Below are positions 60,941 to 64,000 of a DNA stretch of 64,000 nt, piece after piece. How positions within the stretch are numbered: the first letter of the stretch is position 1; every line of letters starts with the position of its first letter. Origin of the DNA: Chaetomium olivaceum (Eukaryota; Ascomycota; Sordariomycetes; Sordariales; Chaetomiaceae). The notes beneath the pieces were generated by a model. It was not told the DNA's origin. It ran no database searches and saw only the letters and a program-made list of their open reading frames with translations. A program made the translations under genes and the position numbers. Location: NCBI GenBank assembly GCA_039881045.1, contig JAYWVB010000024.1, forward strand, positions 372,001-436,000, in the 5' to 3' direction.

Positions 60941-62750
60941 TCACGAACGTGACTGCCGATGTCCTCGGACCGCCTGGAATGCCCCGTAGAGGAAGCGCCG
61001 TTCGGACACCCCCCTATTTGCATGTTAGCCACCGACATCACGGACGCGAGAAGCAACAGGGGACTACTCACACCGCAATAATAAACGGTACCGCAACCGC
61101 TGCCACCTTGATAAGTTCCACAATAGCCTCTCTCGCACCAACTGGCGATGTCCCTGACGCAACAGCCCTCTTCACAACCTGCGATGTAACCGCCGCCGCC
61201 AGCATCGCGCCAGGCGAGGGCAAGACACTAAGCACCTCAAACCGGAGCCCCGTCCGGCCAAAATACCCCCTGACAAACCCCACACACCACACAATGCGAC
61301 ACGCCATATTAATCCCATTCGCAACCACCAACCCAACGGCCCCCCACTCCAGCACCCTCAAAAACACAAACCCCGCCAGCCCAAACACCACCGAGAACAC
61401 GCCCATCCATGCGCTCTGGCGATGCACCTCGGCCTCGGAGGCCACGGACGCGACGAACGCCTCGGCCACGCCGTTGACGGCCAGCAACGGCACGTACCAC
61501 ATGTAAGCGGCCAAGCAGGTGGCGGCGCCGGAGTCGGCCCAGCGAGGGCCGGCGACGAGGGCGAGTAAGGGGCCCGAGGCGGCCGGGCCCAGGGCGGTGA
61601 TGGCGAGAGAGAGGAGGAGGTAGGACTTGATAAGGGATTGCAGGGATTGGAGGGCCGTGTGCGCGGCGCCGGCGGCAGCGGTGGTGGGCTCGGCTTGTTT
61701 GCTGGCGGTTGAAGAGGGGCTGGGACCACTGGCTGGGGCGAGAAGGCGGCTGAAGTAACTGCGGCTGCTTTCCTCGATGGGCTGGAAGACGAGGCGGGCG
61801 AGCAGGCCGCCGTAGTTGTTGGCGAGCGCATACACGCCTTGTGCGGTGGGCGTGGAGAGGATGCTGACGAGAAAGGTGTCGCCTTGGGTGAGAATGTGTT
61901 TGACGACGCTCTGGGCCATCATGCTGGATGCGAGTTGCAGCGTGGGCCGGTAGAAGTAGGAGAGGGTGAATGCTGGTTGATCGGGCTGCTGGTGTTTCGT
62001 GGCCGCCTTCACTGGTCGCGCAACGATGCGGCGGGGAAGGAGGGAAAAACCCTCCCGTTTCGCGAGGCCGGCGCCGTGCCAGATATAGACTGCGAGGAGC
62101 CCAAAGCCGTAGCTCAACTGGCCGAGGGCAAAAGGTAGGACGCCTAGGTCACGGTTGGCACCCCAAACAGCCGACCCGAGTGTGACGATACAGCGCAAAA
62201 AGGTAGCAGCTGACTCGGCAGCAGCACGAGTGCCGAACTGTAGACGATTCTGCATCACGACGAAGGCGGGCTCCGAGACGAGCTCCACAACAGCAGCTAA
62301 GGCGTAGATGTAGAGAGAAACAACCAGATTCGGTGCAGATGCCATAGTGATTGTGCTCAAGGAGCCAAGGTAGAGCCAGCCGAAAAAGAAAGCCAACGGA
62401 ATACCAAGCGCGATGGCGAGATAACCTAGGTTCACCACCGCCTGGGTCGATGCGTTCGACACGTGGTTATCACGACTCTCACCATCCTTGCCACCCTTGG
62501 CTGCGAGCCTCAAAGTGTCCGAGTCTTGTCGCTGGACGGCGACCCTCAAACTCTCGCGGGAGAAAAAAAGGACAGACAAGTAGTACACCTCGAGCTGGGT
62601 GGACACTCCGAGGAGCTGTGCTGTTAGGAATCGCAGCAACACTTGGTTGGCCACGAAAGTGATGGCGCGGGAAACCACCTGCAACAGGATCAACAGCGAC
62701 GCACCCCACAGAACTCGCGTGCTGCTGCTTGCATTATTTGGTGTCGCCAT
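60941..62750 (-). CDS. RFT1: Rft1 family lipid-linked oligosaccharide translocation protein
   Basis: Two exons on the minus strand, 62750-61072 and 61013-60941 (58-bp intron), 583 residues ending FLYGAFQAVRGHRQSRS. It has about 12 to 14 membrane helices. Rft1 signatures: LLILLQVVSRAITFVANQVL, YYLSVLFFSRESLRVAVQR, VELVSEPAFVVMQNRLQFG, HILTQGDTFLVSILSTPTAQ and YALANNYGGLLARLVFQPIE followed by ESSRSYFSRLL. The protein sits in the ER membrane and is needed for the Man5GlcNAc2-dolichol step of N-glycosylation; whether it is itself the flippase is debated. A Ser/Ala-rich insert follows the ESSRSYFSRL region. The start MATPNNASSSTRVLWGA fits the family. Confidence 0.93.
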
Positions 62751-63007
62751 CGACCGGCATCGAACAAGCCCAAGACGCGACGCAAATGTTGCGGGTGTGA
62801 ATGGCTGATTGGCGAATCACTCCGGGTCCAGTTGGGAAATTCTGCAACTGAAATAGAAAGTGCGCAGGTTGTGACGTGTCTCCCCTGGGTGTATTGATTA
62901 CCGTACTGACATGTAATCCTAGTAGTTATAGTACAATACAACATAATCCTTACGGTATGGTATGTATGTGTTTCCATCCCACAAACCCCTTATTAAGTTC
63001 CATCTAC

Positions 63008-64000
63008 TTAACAGAGCCTGATCACCACAACATCAGTCTCCTGGTCCTGACAAACTACTATACAAAGCTCGATTGATCCGCCCTTCTCAATCTGGTGCTC
63101 ACACATGAGACGCTCGTTCTTGTACACCCCCCAATAGCCAATCGGGAGATGTTTGACCGAGAAATTGAGCTCATGCACCGCACCATCCCAAGGTTTCAGC
63201 GTTATTACCATGGCCTGCTCCGTGTCCACCCAACATCCTCGCAAGCAGTCCACTCCTTGGGACAGGTCAAGTCCATCTACCCATGGGCGGTTACCAAGCC
63301 TCTCCCTCGTCCAAGGTTTGTCCCACATCTTTTTCTGACCATCCTCAACGTTGAGTCGAGCATATCCGATCGCTGCATTTCCGGTGAAGGGGTCAACAAA
63401 CGTCCAATGACAAGATTCGTCTGTGATTTGATCCTGGCGAGGATAGTAAAGGCCTCCTCTGTCCCAAGTGGGAGAGAACTGTGTGTCAGCATATGACAAA
63501 AGAGCTTCCAGTTCCTCGACCTTGCCCAGCTCCGAGAGCCACTTGACGACGTATCCAAAAAGCGGTTGCATGTACTTGAAACCGGCCGAACGGTTGGCGA
63601 GATACTTATCCCGGGCACGCTTCAAGACTTCCGCCGAGCATGAATCCGCCTGCTCTTCCTGAACGAGCTGCCGGATCGTCACACCGATCGCGGGATGATG
63701 GAGCTCGATGTGCCCGTCGATGTTGGTGATGAACCCGAGAGCTTGTTTGTCGTAACTGTCTTTGACAAACTCGGAGTTCCAGGTGTTCATGAACGCATTG
63801 GCCCTTAAGAACCAGATTAGCGGTCTTATGGGAATGTACGAGGCTAAACAGCTGTCAAAGACTTACCATGCAGTGAAACCAACGCCACCGGCTCGTTTCG
63901 TATGGCCCTGCTTCAGGAACAGCCAGTCGACAAACAAGCCATCGTGTCCTATCATTTGCTTTTCCTGAATTGCCTTCCGATACTTCTCCAACACATCGCC
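63008..64000 (-). CDS. Protein resembling fungal linalool dehydratase/isomerase-like proteins, partial
   Basis: Exon from beyond 64000 to 63867, intron 63866-63804 (63 bp), then exon 63803-63008 with the stop. The 5' end is outside the window. Readable order: DVLEKYRKAIQEKQMIGHDG, FVDWLFLKQGHTKRAGGVGF, TAWANAFMNTWNSEFVK, then LGFITNIDGHIELHHPAIG, LFGYVVKWLSELGKVEELEA, DRGGLYYPRQDQ, FVDPFTGNAAIGYARLNVED and CWVDTEQAMVITLKPWDG. The pattern (alpha-helical, Trp/Tyr-rich, FTGNAxIGYARLN) resembles fungal proteins labelled linalool dehydratase/isomerase domain, recalled without a search. The reaction is not established. There are no membrane segments in the visible part. Confidence 0.5.

Noticed and set aside
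1..64000. CRISPR arrays, bacterial operons, rRNA genes
   Set aside because: None seen; the window is eukaryotic chromosomal DNA with spliced genes.

Overview
This window is nuclear DNA of a filamentous ascomycete, most likely a Sordariomycete (an inference from gene content). The evidence is: genes split by short introns of about 44-144 bp with GTRNGT donors and CTAAC-like branch sites, no operons, and fungal families such as NACHT-WD40 protein, AVT-type vacuolar transporter, TRP/Flc channel, Dbp3, Isu1, Mad2, Ubp14 and Rft1. Exon boundaries below were worked out by hand from splice signals and reading phase.

Left part (1-19 kb): the C-terminal part of a NACHT/WD40 protein; a GNAT acetyltransferase; a decayed second GNAT; a secreted DUF8021-like protein; a vacuolar amino-acid transporter; a decayed argininosuccinate lyase; an alpha/beta-hydrolase; a 2OG-Fe(II) oxygenase-like protein. 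Middle (19-40 kb): ISU1 (iron-sulfur scaffold) divergent from UBP14 (deubiquitinase); MAD2 convergent with UBP14; a Ser/Thr/Pro-rich single-pass membrane protein; an F-box/ankyrin protein; a TRP-like channel; an amidase pseudogene; RNase H1. Right part (41-64 kb): a small probable mitochondrial membrane protein; subtilisin-like and ankyrin gene wreckage; a small Cys/Lys-rich protein; an SDR oxidoreductase split by a complete Ty1/Copia retrotransposon; DBP3 RNA helicase; a second DUF8021-like gene; RFT1; and a gene running off the right edge.

The standout is the Copia element at 48951-54999. It has 187-bp LTRs that I read as identical, a perfect 5-bp target duplication (CTACC) and a polypurine tract. 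Its primer site matches the 5' half of an elongator tRNA-Met up to the first base after the anticodon loop, which implies half-tRNA priming. Its two long ORFs overlap in +1 phase between integrase and reverse transcriptase. On the opposite strand it carries a promoter-like block (CCAAT, TATA, CAA-rich leader) followed by a 35-codon ORF. Removing the element and one target copy restores the SDR reading frame exactly.

A second theme is single-base frameshifts in otherwise well-kept genes: UBP14, F-box/ankyrin, TRP channel, and the second DUF8021 gene (twice). All but the UBP14 one fit a missing base in a short homopolymer, so consensus errors are as likely as real decay. By contrast the GNAT, argininosuccinate lyase, amidase and subtilisin/ankyrin loci carry several stops or shifts each and look truly dead.
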